Source: Flavobacterium psychrophilum (GTDB lineage: Bacteria > Bacteroidota > Bacteroidia > Flavobacteriales > Flavobacteriaceae). From it: a stretch of 36,364 bases of DNA. Location: positions 1 to 36,364 of the forward strand of contig QFQM01000025.1 in NCBI GenBank assembly GCA_003243255.1. The letters run 5' to 3'. The first letter of the stretch is position 1. Each line of letters starts with the position of its first letter. The notes below the pieces were generated by a model that worked only from the letters and a program-made list of their open reading frames with translations, searched no databases and was not told the DNA's origin. Both the position numbers and the translations under genes were made by a program. This document shows, piece by piece, positions 24,897 through 32,560 of the stretch.

Positions 24897-24923
24897 TAAT
24901 GCATTCATTTAAAATCGTCAACT

Positions 24924-25286
24924 ATGCAAACCATACTAGGACTAAGAACCGTTGGCTATAAAGTATCTGATATTACCAAAGCCAAAGAATGGTATACAAA
25001 AGCCTTTAATACAGTACCTTATTTTGATGAGCCCTTTTATGTAGGCTTCAATATTGCCGGTTACGAATTAGGCCTGCAGCCTGATGATTCAGTTAAAGGT
25101 GATAATGTTGTTACCTATTGGGGCGTAGAAGATATTGAGGCAGAATACGAAAGATTTATCAGTCTTGGCGCTACAGAACATGAAACACCACAAAATGTGG
25201 GTGGAGATATTATGGTTGCCTCAGTAAAAGACCCGTGGGGCAATATTATAGGTCTTATCTATAATCCTGAATTTAAACTGCCGTGA
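24924..25286 (+). CDS. VOC-superfamily (glyoxalase/bleomycin-resistance-like) protein (120 aa)
   Basis: Single VOC domain built of two beta-alpha-beta-beta-beta units: TVGYKVSDITKAKEWYTKAFN then GYELGLQPDD, and VEDIEAEYERFISLGATEHE then ASVKDPWGNIIGLIYNPEF. The conserved DPWGN turn and the Glu in GLIYNPE fit metal-binding members, though the substrate is unknown. It overlaps no gene but ends one base before the GNAT start, so the two are certainly cotranscribed. Confidence 0.88.
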   Translation: MQTILGLRTVGYKVSDITKAKEWYTKAFNTVPYFDEPFYVGFNIAGYELGLQPDDSVKGDNVVTYWGVEDIEAEYERFISLGATEHETPQNVGGDIMVASVKDPWGNIIGLIYNPEFKLP

Positions 25287-25287
25287 G

Positions 25288-25830
25288 ATGAAAATACAAC
25301 CAGTAACCCATTTTACTAAAGACGGTAAAGAAATTATAATCAGGGAAGCCGGAGAAAATGATGCTGCCGGGTTGATAGAACTCAAAAAAAGTTATATCAA
25401 AGACACGACAAGTATCCCACTATATGAATTTGAATATAAAAATGATATTCAGGCTGAAAAAGAATGGATTAGAAAATTTGTCGGGGAATCCAACAGTCTT
25501 TTGCTTGTAGCTGAGCACAACGATAAACTCATAGGAAATATCGATCTTAACGGTAATCAGCGTAAAAAGCTTTTTCATACAGGAATGATAGGTATGGGTA
25601 TAGCGTATCAATGGCAAAATAAAAAGATTGGAAGTTATCTAATGGATAGTGTTATGAAATGGGCATCTTCAAAATCTCCTTTAAGGATTATATGGCTGGA
25701 AGTATACAGTACCAATACCGGAGGCATAAAACTCTATGAGAAGTTTGGGTTTGAACAATGCGGAGTAATTAAAAACTTCTTTGAAGAAGAAAATCCTGCT
25801 GATAAGATCACAATGGTTAAACACTTATAA
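25288..25830 (+). CDS. GNAT-family N-acetyltransferase (180 aa)
   Basis: Acetyl-CoA-dependent acetyltransferase. The acetyl-CoA-binding turn is GIAYQWQNKKIGSYLMDSVM (about 110-129; Q-x-x-K-I-G in place of the common R/Q-x-x-G-x-G/A), followed by LEVYSTNTGGIKLYEKFGFEQCG, the usual motif B. Most similar in layout to RimJ/ribosomal-protein or small-molecule acetyltransferases of the Acetyltransf_3 type; the substrate is unknown. It sits one base after the VOC gene stop. Confidence 0.88.
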   Translation: MKIQPVTHFTKDGKEIIIREAGENDAAGLIELKKSYIKDTTSIPLYEFEYKNDIQAEKEWIRKFVGESNSLLLVAEHNDKLIGNIDLNGNQRKKLFHTGMIGMGIAYQWQNKKIGSYLMDSVMKWASSKSPLRIIWLEVYSTNTGGIKLYEKFGFEQCGVIKNFFEEENPADKITMVKHL

Positions 25831-26010
25831 AACCTGTCTTATCCCTTTCTCATCCCATCAAAAATTCCCGGAGTAAAAATTTCATTACACGAAATTTCCT
25901 TTTCGCTTCAAATTAAAGGATTAACTATTAAAATTTTACTAAAAGATAGCTCCCGAAACGCAGCTTTTCCGTAAATTCATCATATAAATCGGTGAAAAAT
26001 TGTAAAAGCC

Positions 26011-26187
26011 ATGAAAAAAGAAATCAAATTAAAAAACGAGAGCGACATGAAATACGTAAAATTTATCCTGGCAGCCCTGGCAGGTTTTGGGCTAGTAAAA
26101 TTCTTCGGTTATATAACCGAAGCTGAATTTGACGAAGAAGGTGATTTTGATGTTTACGACGAAGACGAATATCCTCTTTTTGTCTAA
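26011..26187 (+). CDS. Small membrane protein with acidic tail (58 aa)
   Basis: Short open frame in a stretch otherwise without genes. After a lysine-rich start (MKKEIKLKNESD) comes one hydrophobic segment, MKYVKFILAALAGFGLVKFF (13-32), then a strongly acidic tail: EAEFDEEGDFDVYDEDEYP. The amphipathic and charge pattern looks like a real membrane-anchored microprotein. A second in-frame ATG at 26047 would give 46 residues starting with the membrane segment. Function unknown. It is followed by a GC-rich hairpin. Confidence 0.6.
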   Translation: MKKEIKLKNESDMKYVKFILAALAGFGLVKFFGYITEAEFDEEGDFDVYDEDEYPLFV

Positions 26188-26449
26188 TCAACAACAAAAT
26201 AACTAAACCACAATAAGCACCTCTACCGGAGGTGCTATACCTATTTATACTCATCCCTCAATCGAATTTAAAATCAAACTGATTTAACAAAATTTATTGA
26301 TTTTAAGCACTTTACTCAACAAAAAGTTAAATCCTGAAACTTTAAGAGAACCTTGGCAAAGCCTTGGTTTTACAATGGTTAACTTAGTGGATATAATAAA
26401 AACAAGAGCCTTTTTAAGGTTCAGTAAATATCTATTAAAAAGTAAAGCT
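26188..26449. other. Gene-free stretch before the YtxH-like gene
   Basis: It contains the hairpin at 26216-26236 and AT-rich sequence with a CCTTGG repeat (CCTTGGCAAAGCCTTGG, 26351-26367). A frame open from a TTG at 26297 reads into the YtxH-like gene, but its first 51 codons look non-coding (no conserved pattern) and the ATG at 26450 is a better start. No exact TAnnTTTG promoter was found. Confidence 0.4.
26216..26236 (+). terminator. Hairpin after the 58-residue protein gene
   Basis: AGCACCTC (26216-26223) and GAGGTGCT (26229-26236) pair perfectly around a five-base loop. There is no T-tract, so it could be a weak terminator or an mRNA 3' stabiliser. Confidence 0.5.
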
Positions 26450-26728
26450 ATGAGTAACAAAAAAATGATTTTAGGTATTGCAGCGGGAGTTGCAGCCTTA
26501 GCAGTAGTAGGTATAATTCTTAAAAGAAGAGGCCATTTAGATGGCATCATCAGCAAAGCTGAAGAACTTGGTGGAGATATTGCCGACAAATATTCTAACA
26601 TCAAAGAATCTGCCCGTAAAAAATTTGATGAAGTTGTAGAAAAAGGCGGAGAAATCGCTGAAAAACTGGCTTCACATGCAGATAAAGCAGTTGATACCGC
26701 TAAAACAACACCAACAGCAAGAGCATAA
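26450..26728 (+). CDS. YtxH-like small membrane protein (92 aa)
   Basis: Starts MSNKKMILGIAAGVAALAVVG with one membrane segment (6-24), then a basic KRRGH and a helical charged tail KAEELGGDIADKYSNIKE...KFDEVVEKGGEIAEKLAS. That is the YtxH/gas-vesicle-like pattern, linked in other bacteria to general stress and envelope roles. I infer a role in stress, not seen here. The tail ends with Thr/Ala (KTTPTARA). A terminator follows. Start chosen at the ATG where the membrane segment begins. Confidence 0.75.
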   Translation: MSNKKMILGIAAGVAALAVVGIILKRRGHLDGIISKAEELGGDIADKYSNIKESARKKFDEVVEKGGEIAEKLASHADKAVDTAKTTPTARA

Positions 26729-26747
26729 GGCTTAAAGCTAGCAATAA

Positions 26748-26789
26748 TAAAGGCGTCTTATTTAATAATAAGGCGCTTTTATTTTTTAA
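26748..26789 (+). terminator. Intrinsic terminator of the YtxH-like gene
   Basis: AAAGGCGTCTTATT and AATAAGGCGCTTTT pair with one mismatch and one wobble around a four-base loop, followed by TATTTTTT. Confidence 0.7.
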
Positions 26790-26811
26790 CTTTATTGTAA
26801 AATTAAAAGCT

Positions 26812-27246
26812 ATGAGATATTATGCTATAATCATTTCTTGCGCAATTGGATTAATTATTGCCTGCAGCACGAAAAACAATATTCCTTCACAAAGCAAATC
26901 ACCGGTTGTAGCTGCATCAAAAAATGATACAGTACGCATTGCAAATGATTCGTTGGAATATGAGGTAATCATCATTGATCCGGGATTCAACACCTGGCTG
27001 GCATCGCGTGCAAGGCTAAGAGGTTATTATGGCCAGTCATACCTTGAAAACAAAAACCGTTTTTGGGTTACCGAATGGAATCTCCGTGCGATGAATCCGC
27101 AACGTTTTGGAGAATTATATCAAATGCCTATTGATTACAAACCACAAATCAATTACGGCTATGAAGTAAATTATCTGTTGTTTAATTATCTGGTATTTTT
27201 TCAGCAAACTAATAATCAGAAACTCGGAGGTGTAATTCCACAATAA
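26812..27246 (+). CDS. DUF6146-like lipoprotein (144 aa)
   Basis: Lipoprotein: MRYYAIIISCAIGLIIAC with Cys18 at the lipobox. The mature part DSLEYEVIIIDPGFNTWLAS, RARLRGYYGQSYLENKNRF, WVTEWNLRAMNP, INYGYEVNYLLFNYLVFFQQ is a pattern I associate with the DUF6146 family of flavobacterial small lipoproteins; the family number is from memory. Role unknown. A near -7 element (TAACTTTA) lies at 26788-26795. It is followed by a membrane protein gene on the same strand. Confidence 0.72.
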   Translation: MRYYAIIISCAIGLIIACSTKNNIPSQSKSPVVAASKNDTVRIANDSLEYEVIIIDPGFNTWLASRARLRGYYGQSYLENKNRFWVTEWNLRAMNPQRFGELYQMPIDYKPQINYGYEVNYLLFNYLVFFQQTNNQKLGGVIPQ

Positions 27247-27292
27247 AATAAATTTATAATTTGGAATTATTTTAAATAATAATCTTAAAAGG

Positions 27293-27323
27293 TTGCTATG
27301 CAATAGCAAAACCGGTATATTTG
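27293..27323 (+). promoter_or_regulatory. Promoter of the small membrane protein gene (TTG-N20-TATATTTG)
   Basis: TTG (27293-27295), a 20-base spacer and TATATTTG (27316-27323) match the Bacteroidetes consensus perfectly. The TTG was also the first codon of a longer open frame, so this promoter shows that the real start is the ATG at 27341. Confidence 0.75.
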
Positions 27324-27340
27324 CTGCTTTAATAACCAAA

Positions 27341-27661
27341 ATGGGAAACTTAAAACAGCGTTGGGGAATTACAAACAACTTTCAGTTTGTAATTATATTC
27401 ATTGTATTTGCTCTTACAGGATCTACATCAGCTTATTTATCAAAACCTGTACTTGAATGGATGGGAATCACTAAAGATACTATCTCTCTTTGGTTATATT
27501 ACCCATTATATATAATACTTATCTTTCCTATTTATCAGGTATTATTGGTTTCTTTCGGGTTTATATTCGGACAGTTTAAATTCTTCTGGTGGTTTGAAAA
27601 GAAAATGCTGAAATCCTTGGGTTTAGGTTTCTTATTTAAAAACGAAAAGCCCTCTGAATAG
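27341..27661 (+). CDS. DUF6787-like small membrane protein (106 aa)
   Basis: Starts MGNLKQRWGI with a first membrane segment (about 14-34, FQFVIIFIVFALTGSTSAYL) and a second at about 53-80 (PLYIILIFPIYQVLLVSFGFIFGQF), then WWFEKKML and a basic tail. The pattern KRFGI...GSTS...GQF-x-FFW is one I link with the DUF6787 family of Bacteroidetes; the number is from memory. Function unknown. The stop codon lies within a weak hairpin (27646-27669) and the gene is convergent with msrA. Confidence 0.72.
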   Translation: MGNLKQRWGITNNFQFVIIFIVFALTGSTSAYLSKPVLEWMGITKDTISLWLYYPLYIILIFPIYQVLLVSFGFIFGQFKFFWWFEKKMLKSLGLGFLFKNEKPSE

Positions 27662-27669
27662 AGAGCTTT
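27646..27669. terminator. Hairpin at the end of convergent genes
   Basis: AAAGC and GCTTT plus CTCT and AGAG pair with one mismatch around GAAT. It includes the stop codon of the small membrane protein gene. The T-tract is poor; it may serve both convergent genes. Confidence 0.4.
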
Positions 27670-27688
27670 CATTATCATATCTAAATCA

Positions 27689-28339
27689 TTACGATTTAAG
27701 TTTTGACTTATAATTCTTTTTAAGCTTATCAAGCTTAGGTGTAATCACGGCTGCACAATACGGCTGATTAGGATTTTGTGCATAATAATCCTGGTGGTAA
27801 TCTTCCGCAGGATAGAACACAGATGCCTTACTTACCTTTGTAACTATCTTGTTATTATAAATATGCTGATCCGTAAGGAGTTTGATAAAATTCTCTGCTG
27901 CCAGCTTTTGCGTTTCAGAAGTGTAAAAAATCTCACTTCTGTATTGCGTACCAACATCAGCGCCCTGCCTGTTTAATGTTGTAGGATCGTGAGTCGCAAA
28001 AAATATTTCAAGTAAATCCTCGTATGCCACTTCATCAGGGCTGAATACTATTTTTATAGCTTCAGCATGACCGGTATCTCCATTGCTAACTTCTCTGTAT
28101 GTAGGGTTTTCGGTCTTACCACCGATATATCCCGAGGTAACCTTTTCAACACCTTTCAGATCAGTAAAAAATGCTTCTGTACACCAAAAGCAACCGCCGG
28201 CAAAAATGGCAGTTTCCGTTTTTTTGTTATCCATTTTTAAATCTCCTTCTTTAGATTTTATAATCCCTGTTTCAGGGGTTTGTTTCGACTGGCACGACAA
28301 GGAAACTAACGCCAGAACCATCACAAATGCTTTTTTCAT
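27689..28339 (-). CDS. msrA: Peptide-methionine (S)-S-oxide reductase, lipoprotein form (216 aa)
   Basis: Reduces methionine-S-sulfoxide in oxidised proteins. The catalytic motif GGCFWCTE is at 48-55 with the active Cys50. Typical followers are GYIGGKTENPTYREVSNGDTGHAEAI and YPAEDYHQDYY. A signal peptide with lipobox SLSC (Cys16) directs it to the periplasm, unlike the cytosolic MsrA of E. coli. A longer frame to 28444 lacks a signal, so the start at 28339 is chosen. No msrB is adjacent. It fits the redox theme of the region further along. It is divergent from a LolD-type ATPase. Confidence 0.93.
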   Translation of the reverse strand: MKKAFVMVLALVSLSCQSKQTPETGIIKSKEGDLKMDNKKTETAIFAGGCFWCTEAFFTDLKGVEKVTSGYIGGKTENPTYREVSNGDTGHAEAIKIVFSPDEVAYEDLLEIFFATHDPTTLNRQGADVGTQYRSEIFYTSETQKLAAENFIKLLTDQHIYNNKIVTKVSKASVFYPAEDYHQDYYAQNPNQPYCAAVITPKLDKLKKNYKSKLKS

Positions 28340-28480
28340 ATTTTGTTCCTCTAAGTTAAATAAGACAAGCCTTTCAATAAATATGATTAACTCAACTTTA
28401 CAATATACATACGAAATATTGTGCCAAAAAAGATTTATTTTCATTTAAAATGTTTGTTTCTTTGTGGAAAACGAACATTG

Positions 28481-29149
28481 ATGATACAGGCTTCAAACAT
28501 TCATAAATATTACGATAAGCTTCATGTTTTAAAAGGCGTTGATCTCCATATTAAAAAGGGTGAAATAGTCTCTATAGTTGGTGCATCGGGTGCGGGAAAA
28601 ACCACATTGCTGCAAATATTAGGAACCCTTGACAAACCAGGTAAAGAAACCGGTACAAGCCTTATCATTAATAATGATGATGTCCTTAAAATGAAGGACA
28701 AAGCCCTATCAAAGTTTCGTAACCTGCAACTTGGATTTATTTTTCAGTTTCACCAACTCCTGCCAGAGTTTACGGCATTAGAGAATGTTTGTATTCCGGC
28801 TTATATTGCAGGAAAACCAAAAACTGAAACGGAAGCCGAAGCAAAACGACTTTTAGAATATCTAGGGCTTTCGCATCGCGTTGACCACAAACCGGGAGAA
28901 CTTTCAGGTGGTGAACAACAGCGTGTTGCCGTTGCCAGGGCACTTATTAACAAACCTGCCGTAATATTTGCTGATGAACCATCAGGAAATCTTGATACTG
29001 CATCTGCTGAAAATCTTCATCAGCTGTTCTTTAAGCTTCGTGATGAAATGGGGCAAACCTTTGTTATTGTTACCCACAACGAAGAACTGGCCAATATGGC
29101 GGACAGGAAACTTGTTATGAGTGATGGGCAGATTGTTTCTCACGGATAG
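28481..29149 (+). CDS. ABC transporter ATPase, LolD type (222 aa)
   Basis: ATP-binding subunit of a MacB/LolCDE-type exporter, probably lipoprotein release to the outer membrane. Walker [10 protein letters not shown] (34-42), Q-loop [18 protein letters not shown] (about 87-104, the [11 protein letters not shown] hallmark of LolD), signature LSGGEQQR (141-148), Walker B VIFADEP (161-167) and His199. The permease partner is not in the window. The ATG at 28481 gives a standard N-terminus; a frame 20 codons longer has no family match. It lies opposite msrA with a 141-base divergent gap. Confidence 0.9.
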   Translation: MIQASNIHKYYDKLHVLKGVDLHIKKGEIVSIVGASGAGKTTLLQILGTLDKPGKETGTSLIINNDDVLKMKDKALSKFRNLQLGFIFQFHQLLPEFTALENVCIPAYIAGKPKTETEAEAKRLLEYLGLSHRVDHKPGELSGGEQQRVAVARALINKPAVIFADEPSGNLDTASAENLHQLFFKLRDEMGQTFVIVTHNEELANMADRKLVMSDGQIVSHG

Positions 29150-29176
29150 TTTTCAGTCGCAGTCGCAGTTTTCAGT
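29150..29176. repeat. TTTTCAGT / CGCAG short repeat
   Basis: Two TTTTCAGT words (29150-29157 and 29169-29176) flank CGCAGTCGCAG right after the LolD stop codon. This CAGT-CGCAG mosaic resembles short, dispersed intergenic repeats seen in Bacteroidetes. Confidence 0.4.
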
Positions 29177-29191
29177 AAGGAGATAAATCAT

Positions 29192-29199
29192 TATTTTTG
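29192..29199 (+). promoter_or_regulatory. -7 promoter element four bases before the TIGR02757 gene ATG
   Basis: TATTTTTG, exact for TAnnTTTG, is followed by CCTT and ATG (29204). If used, the mRNA would begin at or just after the first ATG; the later in-frame ATGs at 29210 and 29216 could then be the true start. Confidence 0.5.
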
Positions 29200-29203
29200 C
29201 CTT

Positions 29204-29980
29204 ATGGAAATGAAAATGAATACCGATGAGTTACGCTCATTCCTTGACGAAAAAGTAATTCAATACAACAATCAGGATTTTATTGATACCGACCCTGTAC
29301 AGATACCACACTTATTTACCCTAAAAGAAGATATTGAAATTGCAGGTTTCCTTGCTGCTACCATAGCATGGGGCAACAGAAAGATGATCATCAATAACGC
29401 CAAAAAGATGGTGAACCTGATGGGAAACAGCCCCTATGATTTTGTAATGAATCATAAAGAAAATCATCTGGAAAATCTTGAAGGTTTTGTTCACCGCACT
29501 TTTAACAGCGTTGATTTTACGACTTTCATTAAAGCCCTGCGCCATACCTATCAAAACCATAACGGACTTGAAGCTGTATTTGCCAAACATCAGCAAAAGG
29601 AAGGCATGCACAAAGCCATACACGAATTCAAAAAGGTTTTCTTTGAGATAGAACATCAAAATCGCACGCAAAAGCATGTTTCCGATCCTTTAGCAGGTTC
29701 GGCGGCTAAACGCATCAACATGTACCTGAGATGGATGGTACGTAATGATAATGCAGGTGTAGACCTTGGTATCTGGAAAAGTATCTCAACCGCTACCCTA
29801 TCATGCCCTCTTGATGTACATTCAGGTAATGTAGCCCGCAAGCTGGGAATTCTAACCCGTAAGCAAAATGATGCTAAAGCACTACATGAATTGGATACCA
29901 AATTACGCCTTATGGATGTTAATGATCCTGTAAAGTATGATTTTGCGCTTTTCGGACTTGGAGTGTTTGAAGGATTCTGA
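29204..29980 (+). CDS. TIGR02757 family protein (258 aa)
   Basis: Conserved Bacteroidetes protein of unknown function, TIGR02757 family. Recognisable stretches are FIDTDPVQIPHLFTLKEDIEIAGFLAATIAWGNR near the N-terminus, then KRINMYLRWMVRNDNAGVDLGIW, and the closing LMDVNDPVKYDFALFGLGVFEGF. The middle resembles a HhH-like DNA glycosylase arrangement, which the family has been suggested to share; treat this as a hint only. Three in-frame ATGs lie close (29204, 29210, 29216). The stop codon directly abuts that of the convergent permease gene. Confidence 0.85.
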   Translation: MEMKMNTDELRSFLDEKVIQYNNQDFIDTDPVQIPHLFTLKEDIEIAGFLAATIAWGNRKMIINNAKKMVNLMGNSPYDFVMNHKENHLENLEGFVHRTFNSVDFTTFIKALRHTYQNHNGLEAVFAKHQQKEGMHKAIHEFKKVFFEIEHQNRTQKHVSDPLAGSAAKRINMYLRWMVRNDNAGVDLGIWKSISTATLSCPLDVHSGNVARKLGILTRKQNDAKALHELDTKLRLMDVNDPVKYDFALFGLGVFEGF

Positions 29981-31675
29981 TTATTCAGCTATCTCTGCTG
30001 TTGTATTCAATTTACTTTTATTCCTGCTGTATAGGAAATAAATAACTAATCCTATAAGTAGCCACAACCCGAACCATTTCCAGTTAGATAATGCCATACC
30101 TGTAAGCAGGTAACAACATGACACAAGTCCTAACAACGGTATTAGCGAAAGGTTTTTCAAAAAGGCCAGTACAGCCATAACGATACAGAATAAAAAGAAT
30201 ATATCCATTGATATGTTTGCTGTCAATGCATTGCTATCTCCGGAAAAGTCAAATGAATTACTGAAGAAATCAGGAAAAGCATAATGAACAATTACTGATG
30301 ACACAACCAGCAACAAAGGGAAGATATATTTCGAATTGATATAAGGTATCCTGAATTTACCACGCGTCTGCCTTTCAGCCATTTCTTCAGCACTTTGAGG
30401 CGAAAGCATCAGTACACCACCGCATACAAGCACAAAAGCAAACAACGTACCTATACTTGTAAAGTCCAATACAAAATTTTCATCGGTAAAGAATATCGGC
30501 AAACCTACAACGACACCTGTAATAATAGTTGCAAATCCAGGAGTCTTGTATTTAGGGTGTATTTTTGAGAATTTTTCAGGCATAAGACCGTCACGACTCA
30601 TGGTCATCCAGATACGGGGCTGACCAAGCTGAAAAACAAGCATAACGCTGGTCATAGCTACTACAGCAGCTACAGATACTATATACAGCATCCATTTTAC
30701 CCCCTTAAGCTTGAATATCTCTGCCAAAGGATCACTTACACCAAGCAGTTCGTAAGATACCATTCCGGTAAGAACCAGAGCAAGTATTATATATAATACA
30801 GTACAGATAACTAATGAATAGATCATACCTTTAGGCAGGTCACGCTGAGGATTCTTGGATTCTTCCGCAAGTGTAGATACAGCATCAAAACCAATATAGG
30901 CAAAGAAAACCGCCGACACGCCTGCCATTACACCCCCAAACCCGTGTGGCATAAACGGAGTCCAGTTTTCAATATCTATATAAAAAGCCCCAACAACAAT
31001 AATTAGCAATATGATAAGCAGTTTTACATATACCATTGCATTACTAAAGTTCTTAGATTCTTTTGTACCTCTGTAAACCAGATACGTAATAAGCAAATTG
31101 ATGACTACGGCCGGTAAATCGAATATTACTTTAAGGCTGCCGATCATAGGTGCTGTTTGCCATGCAGATAAACCTTCTCCCGGTTTATTAGCCAAAAAAG
31201 CTTCGTGAGCGGCGTGGTGATTTATAGTAAGCCATTCGGGAAGATGGATATTCACCGCTTCCAAAAGATTGGTAAAATAACCACTCCATGAAAAGGCTAT
31301 ATAGATGTTACCAATGGAATATTCCATTATAAGTGCCCATCCTATTATCCATGCGAAAAGCTCCCCGAAAGATACATAAGCATATGTATAAGCACTACCC
31401 GAAACGGGAACCCTTGAGGCAAATTCAGCGTAGCACATAGCAGTAAAACCACAGGCAATAGCACAAATTATGTACAGAAGCGTAACTCCCGGCCCTCCGG
31501 AAAAACAGGCATTTCCGATTGCACTAAAAGTTCCTCCGCCTATTATGGCAGCGATACCAAAAAAAGTCAGGTCACGAACCGTTAATACCTTATGAAGTCC
31601 ACCATGCTCGCCATCGCCACCCTGTTGAACTATCTTTTGAATTGACTTTTTCCTGAATAAATCTTTTAATGCCAT
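29981..31675 (-). CDS. APC-family amino-acid permease (564 aa)
   Basis: Integral membrane transporter with about 12-14 helices, of the cationic amino acid (CAT/YfnA) type. The N-terminal GIAAIIGGGTFSAIGNACFSGGPGVTLLYII holds the unwound GxG-type substrate site in helix 1; PVSGSAYTYAYVSFGE and FFAYIGFDAVSTLAEESKNPQRDLPKGM are strong family marks. It would import amino acids with protons, but the specificity is not readable. Extra hydrophobic segments at the C-terminus (about 480-550) are usual in the CAT group. It has a -7 element TATATTTG (31719-31726) and a 40-base leader. Confidence 0.92.
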   Translation of the reverse strand: MALKDLFRKKSIQKIVQQGGDGEHGGLHKVLTVRDLTFFGIAAIIGGGTFSAIGNACFSGGPGVTLLYIICAIACGFTAMCYAEFASRVPVSGSAYTYAYVSFGELFAWIIGWALIMEYSIGNIYIAFSWSGYFTNLLEAVNIHLPEWLTINHHAAHEAFLANKPGEGLSAWQTAPMIGSLKVIFDLPAVVINLLITYLVYRGTKESKNFSNAMVYVKLLIILLIIVVGAFYIDIENWTPFMPHGFGGVMAGVSAVFFAYIGFDAVSTLAEESKNPQRDLPKGMIYSLVICTVLYIILALVLTGMVSYELLGVSDPLAEIFKLKGVKWMLYIVSVAAVVAMTSVMLVFQLGQPRIWMTMSRDGLMPEKFSKIHPKYKTPGFATIITGVVVGLPIFFTDENFVLDFTSIGTLFAFVLVCGGVLMLSPQSAEEMAERQTRGKFRIPYINSKYIFPLLLVVSSVIVHYAFPDFFSNSFDFSGDSNALTANISMDIFFLFCIVMAVLAFLKNLSLIPLLGLVSCCYLLTGMALSNWKWFGLWLLIGLVIYFLYSRNKSKLNTTAEIAE

Positions 31676-31718
31676 TTAGTTAGGTATAATTTAAGAATTG
31701 CTTTATAAATGCAATTAA

Positions 31719-31726
31719 CAAATATA
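31719..31726 (-). promoter_or_regulatory. -7 promoter element of the permease gene
   Basis: The minus strand reads TATATTTG. The leader contains an inverted repeat AATTGC / GCAATT (31696-31701 and 31711-31716) that may fold in the mRNA. Confidence 0.5.
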
Positions 31727-31792
31727 TAAACTTAATCGAAAAAAGAAAGGTTGCTTTGCATAATTCATAATACAAACCATTAATTTAATTAC

Positions 31793-31807
31793 ATAGGCAT
31801 TTTCTAT
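31793..31807 (+). promoter_or_regulatory. OxyR-like half-operator upstream of the peroxiredoxin gene
   Basis: ATAG (31793-31796), seven bases, CTAT (31804-31807) matches the OxyR element ATAG-N7-CTAT exactly. The expected second element after another seven bases is degenerate (TAAG, N7, GATT). It lies about 54 bases upstream of the -7 box, where an activator would sit. No oxyR gene is in the window. Confidence 0.4.
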
Positions 31808-31860
31808 GAGCACATAAGAAATTATGATTAATGTCATAAGGAAACATTAGCCTTATTAGC

Positions 31861-31868
31861 TATTTTTG
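31861..31868 (+). promoter_or_regulatory. -7 promoter element of the peroxiredoxin operon
   Basis: TATTTTTG, exact for TAnnTTTG, 37 bases before the ATG at 31906. No TTG at -33, in keeping with dependence on an activator. Confidence 0.5.
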
Positions 31869-31905
31869 CATCGGTAAAAAAATTAATAACCCTAAAATAT
31901 ACATT

Positions 31906-32544
31906 ATGTCATTAGTAGGAAAAAAATTCCCAAACATTGCTGTTGATGCAATCTCTGAAATGGGAGACAATTTATCAATCAACATTTTCGAAGAAGCTGT
32001 AAACAACAACAAAAAAGTACTACTATTCTGGTATCCTAAAGATTTTACTTTCGTTTGCCCAACTGAGCTTCACGCTTTCCAGGCTGCTCTTGGTGAATTC
32101 GAAAAAAGAAACACTGTTGTAATTGGTGCATCATGTGACACTAACGAAGTTCACTTTGCATGGTTAAACACTCCAAAAGATAAAGGTGGTATCGAAGGTG
32201 TAACTTACCCACTTCTTGCTGACACTAACAGAAACCTTTCTAACGTACTTGGTATCCTTGATATCGAATCTTCTGAGTACAATGACGAAACGGATTCAGT
32301 AATCCTTACAGGTTCTAACGTAACGTACAGAGCTACTTACCTTGTTGACGAAACAGGAAAAATCTTCCACGAAAGCGTAAACGATATGCCTCTTGGACGT
32401 AACGTAGCTGAGTACCTGAGACTAATTGACGCTTACACGCACGTACAGACTAAAGGTGAGGTTTGCCCTGCTAACTGGGAAGAAGGAAAAGAAGCAATGA
32501 CTGCTGACCGTACAGGTGTAGCTGCTTACCTTGCTGCTAACTAA
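31906..32544 (+). CDS. AhpC/Prx1-type 2-Cys peroxiredoxin (212 aa)
   Basis: Reduces hydrogen peroxide and organic peroxides. The peroxidatic Cys51 is in DFTFVCPTELHAF and the resolving Cys187 in GEVCPANWEEG, so it is a typical 2-Cys enzyme; the GGIEGVTYPLLAD stretch corresponds to the GGLG-type loop of sensitive peroxiredoxins. It is longer than E. coli AhpC. It leads an operon with a thioredoxin-like gene 16 bases downstream and a small conserved gene that overlaps it, and no ahpF is present, so the thioredoxin is the natural electron donor. The codon usage is unlike its neighbours: strongly biased to a few codons, as in highly expressed genes. Confidence 0.93.
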   Translation: MSLVGKKFPNIAVDAISEMGDNLSINIFEEAVNNNKKVLLFWYPKDFTFVCPTELHAFQAALGEFEKRNTVVIGASCDTNEVHFAWLNTPKDKGGIEGVTYPLLADTNRNLSNVLGILDIESSEYNDETDSVILTGSNVTYRATYLVDETGKIFHESVNDMPLGRNVAEYLRLIDAYTHVQTKGEVCPANWEEGKEAMTADRTGVAAYLAAN

Positions 32545-32560
32545 TTAAAAAATAAAGATC

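Noticed and set aside
26063..26254. Minus-strand frame of 63 codons covering the 58-residue microprotein
   Set aside because: Arg/Leu-rich with no conserved pattern, while the plus frame has a membrane helix and acidic tail.
28083..28448. Plus-strand frame of 121 codons opposite msrA
   Set aside because: The minus frame has the full MsrA motif set; the plus frame has none.
29321..29677. Minus-strand frame of 118 codons opposite the TIGR02757 gene
   Set aside because: No recognisable protein features; the plus frame is a clear family member.
31676..31905. A small gene or riboswitch between the permease and peroxiredoxin genes
   Set aside because: No credible open frame and no recognisable aptamer; the sequence is explained by two divergent promoters and the OxyR-like site.
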